From the NCBI GenBank assembly GCA_030432775.1, contig JAUILO010000012.1:1-25278 (forward strand): a stretch of DNA of 25,278 nucleotides, read 5' to 3'. Origin of the DNA: Alphaproteobacteria bacterium (GTDB taxonomy: Bacteria; Pseudomonadota; Alphaproteobacteria; Micavibrionales; Micavibrionaceae). Shown piece after piece: positions 1-8,117 of this stretch. The number at the start of each line of letters is the position of its first letter. The first letter of the stretch is position 1. A model generated the notes under the pieces. The model was not told where the DNA came from and ran no database searches. It saw only the letters and a list, made by a program, of their open reading frames with translations. A program made the position numbers and the translations under genes.

Positions 1-68
1 CGCCAAGCATTATAGATCTTTTTCTCCGGCTCTGTGAAAGAGAACCCTTCTATTTGCTGTTTATTCAT
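1..68 (-). CDS. Start of an unknown protein, cut by the window edge
   Basis: An open frame reads leftward from an ATG at 68-66 and leaves the window after 22 codons, beginning MNKQQIEGFSFTEPEKKIYN. It lies 80 bp downstream of mltG on the same strand, so it could be the next gene of that run. The ribosome site is weak: only an A/G-rich stretch precedes the ATG. I do not recognise the sequence. In many alphaproteobacteria mltG is followed by yicC, but this N-terminus does not look like YicC. With so few residues the call rests only on the open frame and its position. Confidence 0.35.
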   Translation of the reverse strand, partial: MNKQQIEGFSFTEPEKKIYNAW

Positions 69-148
69 TTTTCTATCTAATAACTTTCCCAATGAGGTAA
101 TTATAATTTATTTATATTAATAGGCAACAAATAATAAGAATGATTTAC

Positions 149-1150
149 TTATTTTTTACTTCGTAAATAAGCTTTATAACGAGCAACATTGCTATTATGA
201 TCTTGTAGATTAGTAGCAAAATTATGACTTCCCTTGCCATTAGCCACAAAATATAAATAATTATGGGATTCAGGATGCAACACCGCTTCTATCGAGGCCT
301 TGCCAGGGTTCGCGATCGGCCCTGGCGGCAATCCGGGATATTTATATGTATTATACGGAGAATCAACCGCAAGATCCTTTAACAATATACGTCTTCCCAG
401 CGGACCTTGACCATTATTCTGTATTTTACCGCCCGTAATCGCGTATATCACTGTCGGATCTGTCTGCAATGCCATATTTTTACGCAATCTATTGATAAAA
501 ACACCAGCGACCTTTTTTCTTTCTCCATGAATACCGGTTTCTTTTTCAACAATAGAAGCTAAAACAATCGCCTCTTCCTTGGTCTGAAACGGTAAATTCT
601 GGTCACGGCCATCCCATAGGCTATCTATAGCCTTCATCATAGATTGCTGCATATGTAGGATTTGTTCTTGTTTAGTTGCGCCCATCTCATAGGAATAGGT
701 TTCCGGCAATAAAGACCCCTCATCAGGAATAGTTTCTATCTCGCCTTCCAGTGCTTGAATACCGTTCAAAACCTGAACCACCTGCCAGCTGGTAAGACCT
801 TCAGCAACAGTAAAGCTGCGCAAATATACATCTCCCCCAACAATTTTATTCAACGCATCCTGCATTGAAATACCGGCGGGGAACTCATATTCACCCGCTT
901 TCAACGATAAATGCTGCTTTGAAAGGCGCGCCATAATACGCATCACTAGCGGATCAGATATAACGTCATGTTTATAAAGCGTGTGTGCGATACTATTCAT
1001 ACCCGAACCGCGCTTTATATGGACAATCGTTGATTGCGCCAGCGGCCCTGCAGAAATATAGGAATTCCAAACCCATGCGCTCACAGCGCCAGCGCCAATC
1101 GACATGAAAATAAGAATGGAAATACAGAATAGAAGAATGAATTTTTTCAT
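149..1150 (-). CDS. mltG: Endolytic murein transglycosylase MltG
   Basis: A 333-residue member of the MltG/YceG family. These inner-membrane lytic transglycosylases cut nascent glycan strands and help set their length. Residues about 4-24 form a single N-terminal membrane anchor, with the rest in the periplasm. A LysM-like region covers about residues 40-110. The catalytic domain carries LLPETY (147-152), ASIVEKETG (198-206), which includes the catalytic glutamate, and LQTDPTVIYA (228-237). The C-terminal YPGLPPGPIANPG (271-283) is also typical. Length is normal for the family. The start is the ATG just before the hydrophobic anchor; its Shine-Dalgarno is poor. The gene lies 98 bp downstream of an M48 protease rather than directly after fabF, which is its common alphaproteobacterial neighbour. 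Confidence 0.95.
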   Translation of the reverse strand: MKKFILLFCISILIFMSIGAGAVSAWVWNSYISAGPLAQSTIVHIKRGSGMNSIAHTLYKHDVISDPLVMRIMARLSKQHLSLKAGEYEFPAGISMQDALNKIVGGDVYLRSFTVAEGLTSWQVVQVLNGIQALEGEIETIPDEGSLLPETYSYEMGATKQEQILHMQQSMMKAIDSLWDGRDQNLPFQTKEEAIVLASIVEKETGIHGERKKVAGVFINRLRKNMALQTDPTVIYAITGGKIQNNGQGPLGRRILLKDLAVDSPYNTYKYPGLPPGPIANPGKASIEAVLHPESHNYLYFVANGKGSHNFATNLQDHNSNVARYKAYLRSKK

Positions 1151-1248
1151 TCTATATTTTTAGCCCCGCCAAGCATTAAAATCTATGCAATTTTATAGCT
1201 TTGTCGCAAAAATCATATCTTTGCCGCAATCTGCATAGCCAGCCGGAT

Positions 1249-2517
1249 CTATCGGGGGGTCATAGTGGCCAAACGAGCCTGTCTTCGTTTAAAACTTGGA
1301 TGCGAATGCCCCATATCATTGATCCAGTCTTCAAGTCTGGATTTCCAGTCATCCGGTGTGTCCTTACCGATATCATCATTTACCCGCGCGCTTGGCTGCA
1401 CTGGATTGGTCAACATAAAATGTTCCTTAAGCTTGCCGAGCGCACTACTCATGGCTTCTGGGTCATTGGTTAATCTTGCAGCAATCCGGTCTGCTTGAAA
1501 TTCATGGGCTCTTGAATCAGAAGACGTTATCCATTTTGTCGCATAAGCCGTAATACGCTTAATTCCCACGGCTATCGTCAGCTCGGGCGCCATCAGAACA
1601 AGACCAATTCCGGCCATTAGGTAATCGCGCGTATTATCCTTACGTTTCTGATATTCCAGAATATGTGCAGGATTTTGCTTTAGATCCAGCCCTTTGGAAA
1701 GCGCATAGGAATCAGCAGACATGCGCGCGACAGTATAGCTAAACAGCGCAATTCCTGCATTTTTCACCGATGCCAGATATATAAGATATTCATTGATCCG
1801 AGCGGTCCAGTTCGCAAGCTTTGCAACATGGGATAAAACACGTGATTTCTTTGAATGACCGGCGGCAAGATGGGCAATCTCATGCGCCAAAATCGCATCA
1901 ACTTCGCGTGGATTTAAATCCTTATACTTCATAAGTTTTTCAGTCAGCGTGATATGATTTCTCTTATTCTTAAACGCAAATGCATTGGCTCGCTCTCCAA
2001 AGGTAAGCATCAACGATCCACGCAAGCCTATTCGTTTCTGAATATCAATCAGCTTGGCTTCTTCCTCTTTACTTTCAGAACTTGTATCAAGAGCTTTGAC
2101 TTCTCTGATTAGATCAGCAAAAGCCGGGTCATCCTTAATCAACACCTCCGGCACAGGAGCGCGCAAGACATGCAATGCAGGCGTTTGTTTTAAACCCGCC
2201 ATTTTTGAAAAGCCGGAAATGCGGTTAAACATTGGTCTTAATTTACGCGAACGCTTACGCAAGCGTCCAGATACATATCCTTCTGTCTGGCTATAATCGA
2301 TCTCCTCCGGCGGCAGCGCCCTTTCAAACTGGTCAAGTTCTTTAGGGCTATCCAGCACGTCCCTTAGCGTCAAATACAGCGCCAGACCACTCACAACCGG
2401 CACAGCCGTCACAGCGCTCACCGCAGCAAGAACACCGCATAAAGCGGTTGTATGCGATAGGAAACCGAAGCGATCACGTATGCCGCCTATCTTTACTGAA
2501 TTATTTGTGTTGACCAC
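1249..2517 (-). CDS. Membrane-associated M48 family zinc metalloprotease
   Basis: A peptidase of the HtpX/Ste24-like M48 family. The zinc motif HEIAH is at residues 212-216, and a second motif, HEFQADRIAA (338-347), supplies the third ligand Glu339. An N-terminal hydrophobic stretch (about 23-50) and a second one before the second motif (about 300-318) suggest membrane attachment. The frame is open back to an ATG at 2601, but I chose GTG at 2517, giving 422 residues, because GGGAG at 2528-2524 lies 6 nt upstream of it; the longer form has no comparable site. The region between the N-terminal segment and the zinc motif (about 60-200) is long and charged and I assign it no function. M48 members often work in membrane-protein or outer-membrane quality control, but the substrate here is unknown. 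Confidence 0.85.
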   Translation of the reverse strand: MVNTNNSVKIGGIRDRFGFLSHTTALCGVLAAVSAVTAVPVVSGLALYLTLRDVLDSPKELDQFERALPPEEIDYSQTEGYVSGRLRKRSRKLRPMFNRISGFSKMAGLKQTPALHVLRAPVPEVLIKDDPAFADLIREVKALDTSSESKEEEAKLIDIQKRIGLRGSLMLTFGERANAFAFKNKRNHITLTEKLMKYKDLNPREVDAILAHEIAHLAAGHSKKSRVLSHVAKLANWTARINEYLIYLASVKNAGIALFSYTVARMSADSYALSKGLDLKQNPAHILEYQKRKDNTRDYLMAGIGLVLMAPELTIAVGIKRITAYATKWITSSDSRAHEFQADRIAARLTNDPEAMSSALGKLKEHFMLTNPVQPSARVNDDIGKDTPDDWKSRLEDWINDMGHSHPSFKRRQARLATMTPR

Positions 2518-2666
2518 AATTTTCTCCCTGTTGCTCAAGACGTTACAAGAGCGAACAAAAACCGTCAAGAAAATCAGGAAGAGCAGCCATTCAGCAAGCA
2601 CTCACTTGGAACGCGCAAGTGCGGCTATTATGCGTTATATGCGATCCAAACGGATAGCGCATAGAT

Positions 2667-2687
2667 AAAAAAGCGCCTTAAAGCGTT
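2667..2687 (-). terminator. Possible weak terminator after fabF
   Basis: Reading the minus strand, a short GC-containing stem (AACGC, loop TTTAAG, GCGCT, with one mismatch) is followed by six T. It lies about 70 bp beyond the fabF stop and before the M48 gene. If real, it would separate the M48 gene from the acpP-fabF transcript. The stem is only 3-5 bp, so the call is weak. Confidence 0.3.
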
Positions 2688-2756
2688 CAATTAAAGAATT
2701 CAGAAAGAATTAAAGGAAAATCAGCAGAAGCCCGGCTGGAGCTATACGCAGCAGAA

Positions 2757-4028
2757 TTAAACGGCTTTCATCACAAGGCTGGCATTGGTACCACCAAAGC
2801 CAAATGAATTTGAAATCGCAGCGTGAACTTTCTTTTCCTTGGCTTCATGTGGAATAAGATCAATACCCTGACATTGCTCGGACACATTTGTAAGATTCAA
2901 TGTCGGCGGCATAATGCCTGTCTGTATGGCCTTGGCTGTATAAATTGCTTCCACAGCACCTGCAGCGCCCAAAAGATGTCCAATCGCAGATTTAGTTGAG
3001 GACATGCTCACGCTCGATACATCCGCGCCAAGCAATCTTTTCACTGCAAGACACTCAATACCATCACCAACAGGTGTGGATGTGCCATGCGCATTAATGT
3101 AATCAATGTCACTGGCGTTTAATCCAGCGCGTTTTAGCGCAGCTTCCATCGCACGGTAACCACCATTTCCATCCGGCGCCGGGGAAGTAATGTGGTTCGC
3201 ATCGCCTGAAAGACCATAACCAACGATTTCACCATATATTTTCGCACCGCGTGCTTTGGCATGTTCATATTCTTCAAGAAGAACAATACCCGCACCCTCG
3301 GCAATCACGAAACCATCACGACCTTCGTCGAATGGACGCGAACCAGCAGCCGGATCATCGTTATATCCGGTTGATAACGCGCGCACAGCTGCAAAGCTCG
3401 CAACGCCCAGTCTGTTTACCGCCGCTTCGGCACCGCCAGCAATCATAACATCGGCATCATCAAACGCGATTAAACGCGCAGCATCACCAATTGCGTGCGT
3501 ACCGGTAGCACAAGCCGTTACCACAGAATGGTTCGGGCCACGGAAACCGTATTGAATTGAAACATGACCAGACGCCAGATTAATCAACATGGCAGGATTG
3601 GCAAAAGGAGAAATCCGGCGCGGACCACGATCATTCAAAACCATTGAGGTTTCATACATGGTTTGAAGGCCACCAATACCACTACCGATCATAACGCCGC
3701 TACGGTTCAGCTGTTCTTCTGTTTCCGGCTTATAACCACTATCTTCCATAGCCTCTTTTGCCGCAGCCAGAGCAAATACTGTAAAACGGTCAATTTTACG
3801 CTGCTCTTTTGGTTCGACAAACAAATCAGCGTTAAAAGCCCCATCTACCGGATTCTCATCCGTAGATTTAGGAACCAAACCCGCGATTTGTGAAGATATA
3901 TCAGAGGCATCGAATTCATCGATTTTACGAATGCCACTTTTGCCGGCAGTAATAGCAGACCAATTATGATCTACGCCTACACCAAGCGGTGACACCATAC
4001 CCATTCCGGTAATGACAACCCGTCTCAT
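2757..4028 (-). CDS. fabF: 3-oxoacyl-[acyl-carrier-protein] synthase II (KAS II)
   Basis: Elongating beta-ketoacyl-ACP synthase. It condenses malonyl-ACP with acyl-ACP in type II fatty-acid synthesis in the cytoplasm. The thiolase-fold triad is complete: Cys173 in TACATGTHA, His314 in NAHGTSTPVGD and His351 in IGHLLGAAGAVEA. The N-terminus RRVVITGMGMVSPLG and the C-terminal SNSFGFGGTNASL are also typical. At 423 residues the length is normal. Two ATGs are adjacent (4031 and 4028). I chose the second because AGAGG lies 6 nt upstream of it and only 3 nt from the first. The gene follows acpP by 50 bp, so the two are probably co-transcribed. Confidence 0.97.
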   Translation of the reverse strand: MRRVVITGMGMVSPLGVGVDHNWSAITAGKSGIRKIDEFDASDISSQIAGLVPKSTDENPVDGAFNADLFVEPKEQRKIDRFTVFALAAAKEAMEDSGYKPETEEQLNRSGVMIGSGIGGLQTMYETSMVLNDRGPRRISPFANPAMLINLASGHVSIQYGFRGPNHSVVTACATGTHAIGDAARLIAFDDADVMIAGGAEAAVNRLGVASFAAVRALSTGYNDDPAAGSRPFDEGRDGFVIAEGAGIVLLEEYEHAKARGAKIYGEIVGYGLSGDANHITSPAPDGNGGYRAMEAALKRAGLNASDIDYINAHGTSTPVGDGIECLAVKRLLGADVSSVSMSSTKSAIGHLLGAAGAVEAIYTAKAIQTGIMPPTLNLTNVSEQCQGIDLIPHEAKEKKVHAAISNSFGFGGTNASLVMKAV

Positions 4029-4081
4029 CATATGCCTCTGATTATTTTAATTAGAAAGAAGAGTGCTACGCTAAAGTATAA

Positions 4082-4321
4082 TTACTCAGCTGCATTTTCT
4101 TTAATGAAGTTAACAGCATCACCAACAGTTTGGATCTTCTCTGCTGCATCATCAGGAATCTCTACGTTGAATTCCTCTTCAAATGCCATCACTAGCTCTA
4201 CTGTGTCCAATGAATCTGCGCCTAGATCGTCGATAAAGCTTGCAGCTTCTTCAACTTTTCCTTCGTCAACACCTAGGTGTTCAACAACAATCTTCTTCAC
4301 GCGTTCTGCTACATCACTCAT
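4082..4321 (-). CDS. acpP: Acyl carrier protein
   Basis: A 79-residue acidic carrier protein that holds growing acyl chains on a 4'-phosphopantetheine arm. The attachment site is Ser37 (counting Met1) in the canonical DLGADSLDTVELVMAFEEEF segment, residues 32-51. Length and composition match housekeeping AcpP. AAGG lies 9 nt upstream of the ATG. The gene is followed by fabF on the same strand, while fabG and fabD, its usual upstream neighbours, lie about 5.9 kb away across oppositely oriented genes. It therefore needs its own promoter, and a candidate is present just upstream. Confidence 0.98.
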   Translation of the reverse strand: MSDVAERVKKIVVEHLGVDEGKVEEAASFIDDLGADSLDTVELVMAFEEEFNVEIPDDAAEKIQTVGDAVNFIKENAAE

Positions 4322-4377
4322 AATTTACCTTACCTTTTCGTTGTTAGCGTCATAAATGAATAATCAATTAGACAGGT

Positions 4378-4406
4378 TCTATATAATGATTTTCCTTAAC
4401 AAGCAA
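4378..4406 (-). promoter_or_regulatory. Candidate sigma-70-type promoter of acpP-fabF
   Basis: On the minus strand TTGCTT (4406-4401) is separated by 17 bp from TATAGA (4383-4378), about 57 bp upstream of the acpP ATG. The spacing is ideal, and each hexamer matches the consensus at four of six positions. This is a pattern match only. Confidence 0.4.
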
Positions 4407-4521
4407 CGGACTTTACGTCCCTGTTAAAATCGAATCAAGTAATTTCTGCTCAACTTTATAGGTAAAAACGTCCAGAACAAACCTTTTTTAGCGCTGGAAC
4501 AGGCTCTTAGCGGCTTTGATC

Positions 4522-4530
4522 TGTGGATAA
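4522..4530 (-). promoter_or_regulatory. Perfect DnaA-box sequence (TTATCCACA)
   Basis: The minus strand reads TTATCCACA, identical to the strong E. coli R1-type DnaA box. It is single, about 200 bp upstream of acpP and 100 bp upstream of the plus-strand gene. A lone box can serve DnaA-dependent gene control or DnaA titration, or be chance. Nothing else here looks like an origin. Confidence 0.35.
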
Positions 4531-4630
4531 GAACACCATGGTTAACAATTTTACGCATCTGTATTGACTATATTTCCATAAACTGTAATCATGCGCGCAT
4601 CAAATTCATAAAAATAAACAGGGTTTTGTC

Positions 4631-5947
4631 ATGACGAATTCATCACTACCAAAAGCCGCGTATACTATTGAAGACATCTTTAACACGCAGGTCACGCAAG
4701 ACCCAAAGCGCTCAGCCTTTATGGTACTTTCTCTATTGAAAGACGAAGCCAAAAATCTGGCAACCCATATTTTAAACCAGCAAAGTATGGATGGCGGCCC
4801 CTCTTATGTTACAAAACAAGATGACAGTAGCACAAAAAAACAGCCTGTTGATACGACCTATCACATCAGTTTTACTAATTCAGGACTAAAAATTCAGGCC
4901 AGTGATAACAGCCCGCATGCCTTAACTTTAACACCACTACCAAATGGCGATATCAAAGTGTCACAATATTCCACACAGGAAGAAAAAGCGGTCAAGGATC
5001 TCGGCACATACGATACCTCCAATACCGGCGCACTTAGATCAGCAATTGCGACATATATGCAGGACACAACGCCTGCTTATCTTGGCCACATTCTGGCCGA
5101 GCGTTTTAAGTTATTCTTCGAACAATCACAAGATGTGCAAGGACCAGGGCCAATTGTTATTCTTGGCAACGAAGAGCCAGACCCGATTATAATCCGCGGC
5201 GAAGCCAAGCAAGCACCAGCGATCCAAGGTGCCGCTATACAAGACAGCGTTATCGCGCAATTCACCAAAAATCTGTCGGCCAGCGAAGGGCACAAACAAA
5301 CAATGGTGCTACACACCCTGAACGGAGAAGCATGTAGTTTGGCAGGTGAGATTGAAAACCATATCAACACCGTAGAAGACTATAGTGATATTCAGCTTGG
5401 TCAGACCCCTTATAAAGGCGACCTCCACGCATTCCGTTTTTATGCAGTTGATGACGCCCTTCATATTACCAAACAACAAATTACGAAAGATGCGTCAGTC
5501 AATAAAGGGCAGCCAGTCAACAAAGATGACCTTGAGTTCGGTGAACTTGTATTACAGCCGGACGACCAAGGCGGCATCGAAGTTGCCATACATACAAAAG
5601 AACAAGGCCGCTTTGATATAGAGGTAATTGACACCTATAAAGCCGAACAAGTTCAAGAGCTGCGCACGCAAATCGCAAAATATATGATGAACAGCTTGCC
5701 TGCCTATCTCGCATATAGCATGCGCCCGGCGGCTAATGACGTATCTATAAGCGATAATCAATCACCACAAATTGTCACGCCGATCCTGCGCACCATTGAA
5801 GTGGCTCAGCTGGAAGATATCACGCCTAATGATAAATTTATTCATGGCAGTGCCGCTGCGATAGCACCTGATCATATTGAAAAACCGGCTATTAATGACC
5901 CAGATGCAGAAGTGAAAACTACTGCCACATCATTCAAACCGAAATAA
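4631..5947 (+). CDS. Unrecognised protein with two copies of one domain
   Basis: A 438-residue acidic protein I cannot assign to a family. It has no signal peptide or membrane segment. It contains an internal duplication. Residues 31-154 and 225-364 both begin with a helix-like block (MVLSLLKDEAKNLATHIL versus MVLHTLNGEACSLAGEIE, sharing M-VL--L--EA--LA--I without gaps). Both then carry strand-rich sequence (LTLTPLPNGDIKV versus LVLQPDDQGGIEV) and end in LRSAIATYMQDTTPAYL versus LRTQIAKYMMNSLPAYL. A Pro/Ile-rich linker (about 170-205) joins the copies, and a low-complexity tail follows from about 370. AGGG lies 8 nt before the ATG. It is transcribed away from acpP and toward a HAD gene, 20 bp short of that gene's stop. 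The domain may be a binding or adaptor fold, but no catalytic motif is visible. Confidence 0.75.
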   Translation: MTNSSLPKAAYTIEDIFNTQVTQDPKRSAFMVLSLLKDEAKNLATHILNQQSMDGGPSYVTKQDDSSTKKQPVDTTYHISFTNSGLKIQASDNSPHALTLTPLPNGDIKVSQYSTQEEKAVKDLGTYDTSNTGALRSAIATYMQDTTPAYLGHILAERFKLFFEQSQDVQGPGPIVILGNEEPDPIIIRGEAKQAPAIQGAAIQDSVIAQFTKNLSASEGHKQTMVLHTLNGEACSLAGEIENHINTVEDYSDIQLGQTPYKGDLHAFRFYAVDDALHITKQQITKDASVNKGQPVNKDDLEFGELVLQPDDQGGIEVAIHTKEQGRFDIEVIDTYKAEQVQELRTQIAKYMMNSLPAYLAYSMRPAANDVSISDNQSPQIVTPILRTIEVAQLEDITPNDKFIHGSAAAIAPDHIEKPAINDPDAEVKTTATSFKPK

Positions 5948-5967
5948 AAAACCATATCAGATCAAGA

Positions 5968-6636
5968 TTATTTATCAGCCAGCGCAAAGAACTCGGCCCA
6001 GTCATGCATAATATGATCAGCACCGGCTTTTTTAAGCTTTCCGGCATAATTCGGATCAGCCGCATGCATTTTAATAAAACCGATAACACTCATACCCGCA
6101 GCCTTTGCCGCGGTCACGCCAACAACCGTATCCTCAACGACCAGCGTTTTGGCTGGATCTGCGGCCAATTTTTCAGCCGCCATTAAAAACAAATCAGGCG
6201 CAGGCTTTCCCTTTGCGACCATCGCGCTGGTATATATCCTGTCTTCCGTCAAAAGCTCCGCCAGTCCCGCGGTTTTGATCGAATTTACAACATTCACGCG
6301 CTCGCCATTTGACCCGACACATATCTTGAATTTATCCGCCGCCCAACTCACTGCCTCCCGCACGCCATCAACAGGCTTTAAATATACTGCCGTATTCTCA
6401 GCAACCCGCTCAATGATACGATCCGGCATATCTTCCGGCACTTTCCGGCCTGTTTCATCTTCGATGATCGCCATAATCTCTTTAATTGTGACACCAACAA
6501 ACTCGTTATATATGACATCATATGTATAGCGTGAAAACCCAGCGGCGATAAAAGCCTGACTGGCTGATAGACAATTCATATATTCGCTATCCACCAGCGT
6601 TCCATCGCAATCAAAAATAATCAGCTCGTATGTCAT
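5968..6636 (-). CDS. HAD-superfamily hydrolase, beta-phosphoglucomutase/phosphoglycolate phosphatase-like
   Basis: A 222-residue subfamily IA haloacid-dehalogenase-like phosphatase. Motif I is FDCDGTLVDSE, with nucleophile Asp9 and acid/base Asp11. Motif II is in ICVGSNGERV (about 110-119). Motif III is the Lys of KGKPAPDLF (about 143-151), and motif IV is VVEDTVVGV (about 166-174). The helical cap lies between motif I and II (about 15-85). Such enzymes act on small phosphorylated sugars or phosphoglycolate, and the substrate cannot be told from sequence. AAGGG lies 6 nt upstream of the ATG. It lies 194 bp downstream of murD2 on the same strand, so co-transcription is possible but not shown. 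Nothing ties it to the MurL pathway. Confidence 0.88.
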   Translation of the reverse strand: MTYELIIFDCDGTLVDSEYMNCLSASQAFIAAGFSRYTYDVIYNEFVGVTIKEIMAIIEDETGRKVPEDMPDRIIERVAENTAVYLKPVDGVREAVSWAADKFKICVGSNGERVNVVNSIKTAGLAELLTEDRIYTSAMVAKGKPAPDLFLMAAEKLAADPAKTLVVEDTVVGVTAAKAAGMSVIGFIKMHAADPNYAGKLKKAGADHIMHDWAEFFALADK

Positions 6637-6800
6637 TATATTCCCTTAAGGTGAGTGGCCGTTTACAGCTAATGTAGAGCAGTCTGGTCATATTTAAATA
6701 GGCTAAAAGTGTCCAATTTAGGGCAAGTATCACCCAAGAAAGTAATACGCGCCCACTCTACAGCTATAGGACTTATAATCAAGCCATCTTCAGGTCGAAT

Positions 6801-6832
6801 AGAGATTTAATATTGAAGAGAGATTTAATATT
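6801..6832. repeat. Perfect 14-bp direct repeat overlapping the murD2 stop codon
   Basis: AGAGATTTAATATT occurs at 6801-6814 and again at 6819-6832, a period of 18 bp. The second copy runs into the stop codon of murD2 (6833-6831). The function is unknown; a recent local duplication by replication slippage would explain it. Confidence 0.7.
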
Positions 6833-8117
6833 ATAGCGTTTTTGCAAACTGCATAAAAAGATGCCCGCGCTCTTCGAAATTCTTGAACTGCGTAAAGCTT
6901 GGCGCAGCAGGAGACAACAAAACAACATCACCTTCTATGGCAATTTCTTTGGCTTTGCCCATGGCATCTTCCAATGTTTGGGCATGGCTGCAGGAAATCA
7001 TATTACCAAGCTGCGCCGATAAACGCTCGGCATGTCCTGGCAATACATAGATATGCTTTATCCTGTGACCATCCAGCGCTGCGCTGAAATCGACATAATC
7101 CTGACCACGATCTGTACCGCCCATAATCAAAATAAGCGGCCTGCCTTGATACGATCTCACGGCCTCCAATGTTGATTGCGGCGTGGTAGATATACTATCA
7201 TTCACATACAAAACACCGTCATATATGCCCGCCTCTTCCAAACGATGGGGCAATGAACAAAATCCGTCCACCGCTGCGAAGATATCATCATCTGCATACC
7301 CTAAGGCCTGACAAACGGTAAACACCGCGGCAAAGTTCGATAAATTATGTGATCCTTTTAAGGTAAAATTGTCCGGCGCTTTAAAGCCTGTGCTTTGGTC
7401 ATTTGCATCAAACCAGATAATTTCGCCACGATATTCATCCGCATAACGGCGCAATGTCGCATTCTCATATCCGGCAATAACCAAAGGTAATTCAGCACGA
7501 TCCCCGCCGCTAAACAAAGGGGACATTTTATCCCGGTAATATTGTTCGACGCTGCCGTGCCATGGCACATGTTCGGGGAATAAATTCAGCGCTACAAATA
7601 TATCCGGCGTAAATTTCAAATCGGCAAGCTGATATGATGATAACTCAATCACCGTAAGGTCACGTCCCGGTGTTAAACCCAATAACGGCACACCGATATT
7701 ACCGCCCAAAACCGCATCCTGTCCTAACGCCTTTAACACATGAAACAGCATACTTGCCGTTGTGCTTTTGCCCTTTGTTCCTGTGACAACAATAGTCCTG
7801 GCCTGTGGATTTGCCTCAAACCATATATTGGTTGCCGAGGTCACCATCATATCTTTTGACTGCGCCACAATAAGCGCGGGATCATATAATGAAATACCCG
7901 GACTCTTCACCAGCACATCAAATTGCCCGCTTTTCATTGCCGCAAACACATCATCACCATGAATATTCACCGCCCCCGATAACCCTTCCAAAGGTTCCGG
8001 CGTTAAAATTACGAGCGATTCATAGCCACCAATATCATTAATATATTGATGCACCGCCTGTCCTTCACGGCCATAGCCCCAGACAGCTATTCTGGCGTCT
8101 TTAATCCACGAATGCAC
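6831..8117 (-). CDS. murD2: UDP-N-acetylmuramoyl-L-alanine--L-glutamate ligase, MurD2
   Basis: A Mur-ligase paralogue of MurD, 428 residues. In the Xanthomonas pathway MurD2 joins L-Glu, not D-Glu, to UDP-MurNAc-L-Ala. The ATP loop GTKGKST is at 113-119. The central-domain block NLFPEHVPWHGS (178-189) replaces the NLTEDHMDRHGS type of classical MurD, and the N-terminus IAVWGYGREG (10-19) also resembles MurD2. The frame is open upstream to 8225, but the start is best placed at GTG 8117: GGAGG (8128-8124) lies 6 nt before it, and this removes extra residues unlike the family. That start overlaps the end of murL by 17 bp, which argues for co-transcription and coupled translation. Assignment as MurD2 rather than MurD rests mainly on the adjoining murL and on these motifs. 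Confidence 0.87.
   Translation of the reverse strand: MHSWIKDARIAVWGYGREGQAVHQYINDIGGYESLVILTPEPLEGLSGAVNIHGDDVFAAMKSGQFDVLVKSPGISLYDPALIVAQSKDMMVTSATNIWFEANPQARTIVVTGTKGKSTTASMLFHVLKALGQDAVLGGNIGVPLLGLTPGRDLTVIELSSYQLADLKFTPDIFVALNLFPEHVPWHGSVEQYYRDKMSPLFSGGDRAELPLVIAGYENATLRRYADEYRGEIIWFDANDQSTGFKAPDNFTLKGSHNLSNFAAVFTVCQALGYADDDIFAAVDGFCSLPHRLEEAGIYDGVLYVNDSISTTPQSTLEAVRSYQGRPLILIMGGTDRGQDYVDFSAALDGHRIKHIYVLPGHAERLSAQLGNMISCSHAQTLEDAMGKAKEIAIEGDVVLLSPAAPSFTQFKNFEERGHLFMQFAKTL

Larger units (their letters stand above)
4322..4630. other. Divergent intergenic region between acpP and the duplicated-domain gene
   Basis: 309 bp without a gene. It holds the candidate acpP promoter (4378-4406), a short inverted repeat GGAC-TTTAC-GTCC (4408-4420), a perfect DnaA-box sequence (4522-4530), and TTGACT at 4564-4569. 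TTGACT could be a -35 for the plus-strand gene, but the only good -10 match (TGTAAT, 4584-4589) is just 14 bp away, so I do not call a promoter there. Confidence 0.5.

Noticed and set aside
1..1178. 12-mer CGCCAAGCATTA at 1-12 and again at 1167-1178
   Set aside because: Short, only two copies, one inside a partial coding frame; chance is a sufficient explanation.
3251..3555. Plus-strand open frames opposite fabF
   Set aside because: They lie fully inside a clear fabF and show no family motifs.
4500..4630. Replication origin near the DnaA box
   Set aside because: Only one perfect box is present, with no cluster or origin-linked genes.
6149..6529. 126-codon plus-strand frame opposite the HAD phosphatase
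   Set aside because: It is antisense to a gene with all four HAD motifs and has no supporting signals.
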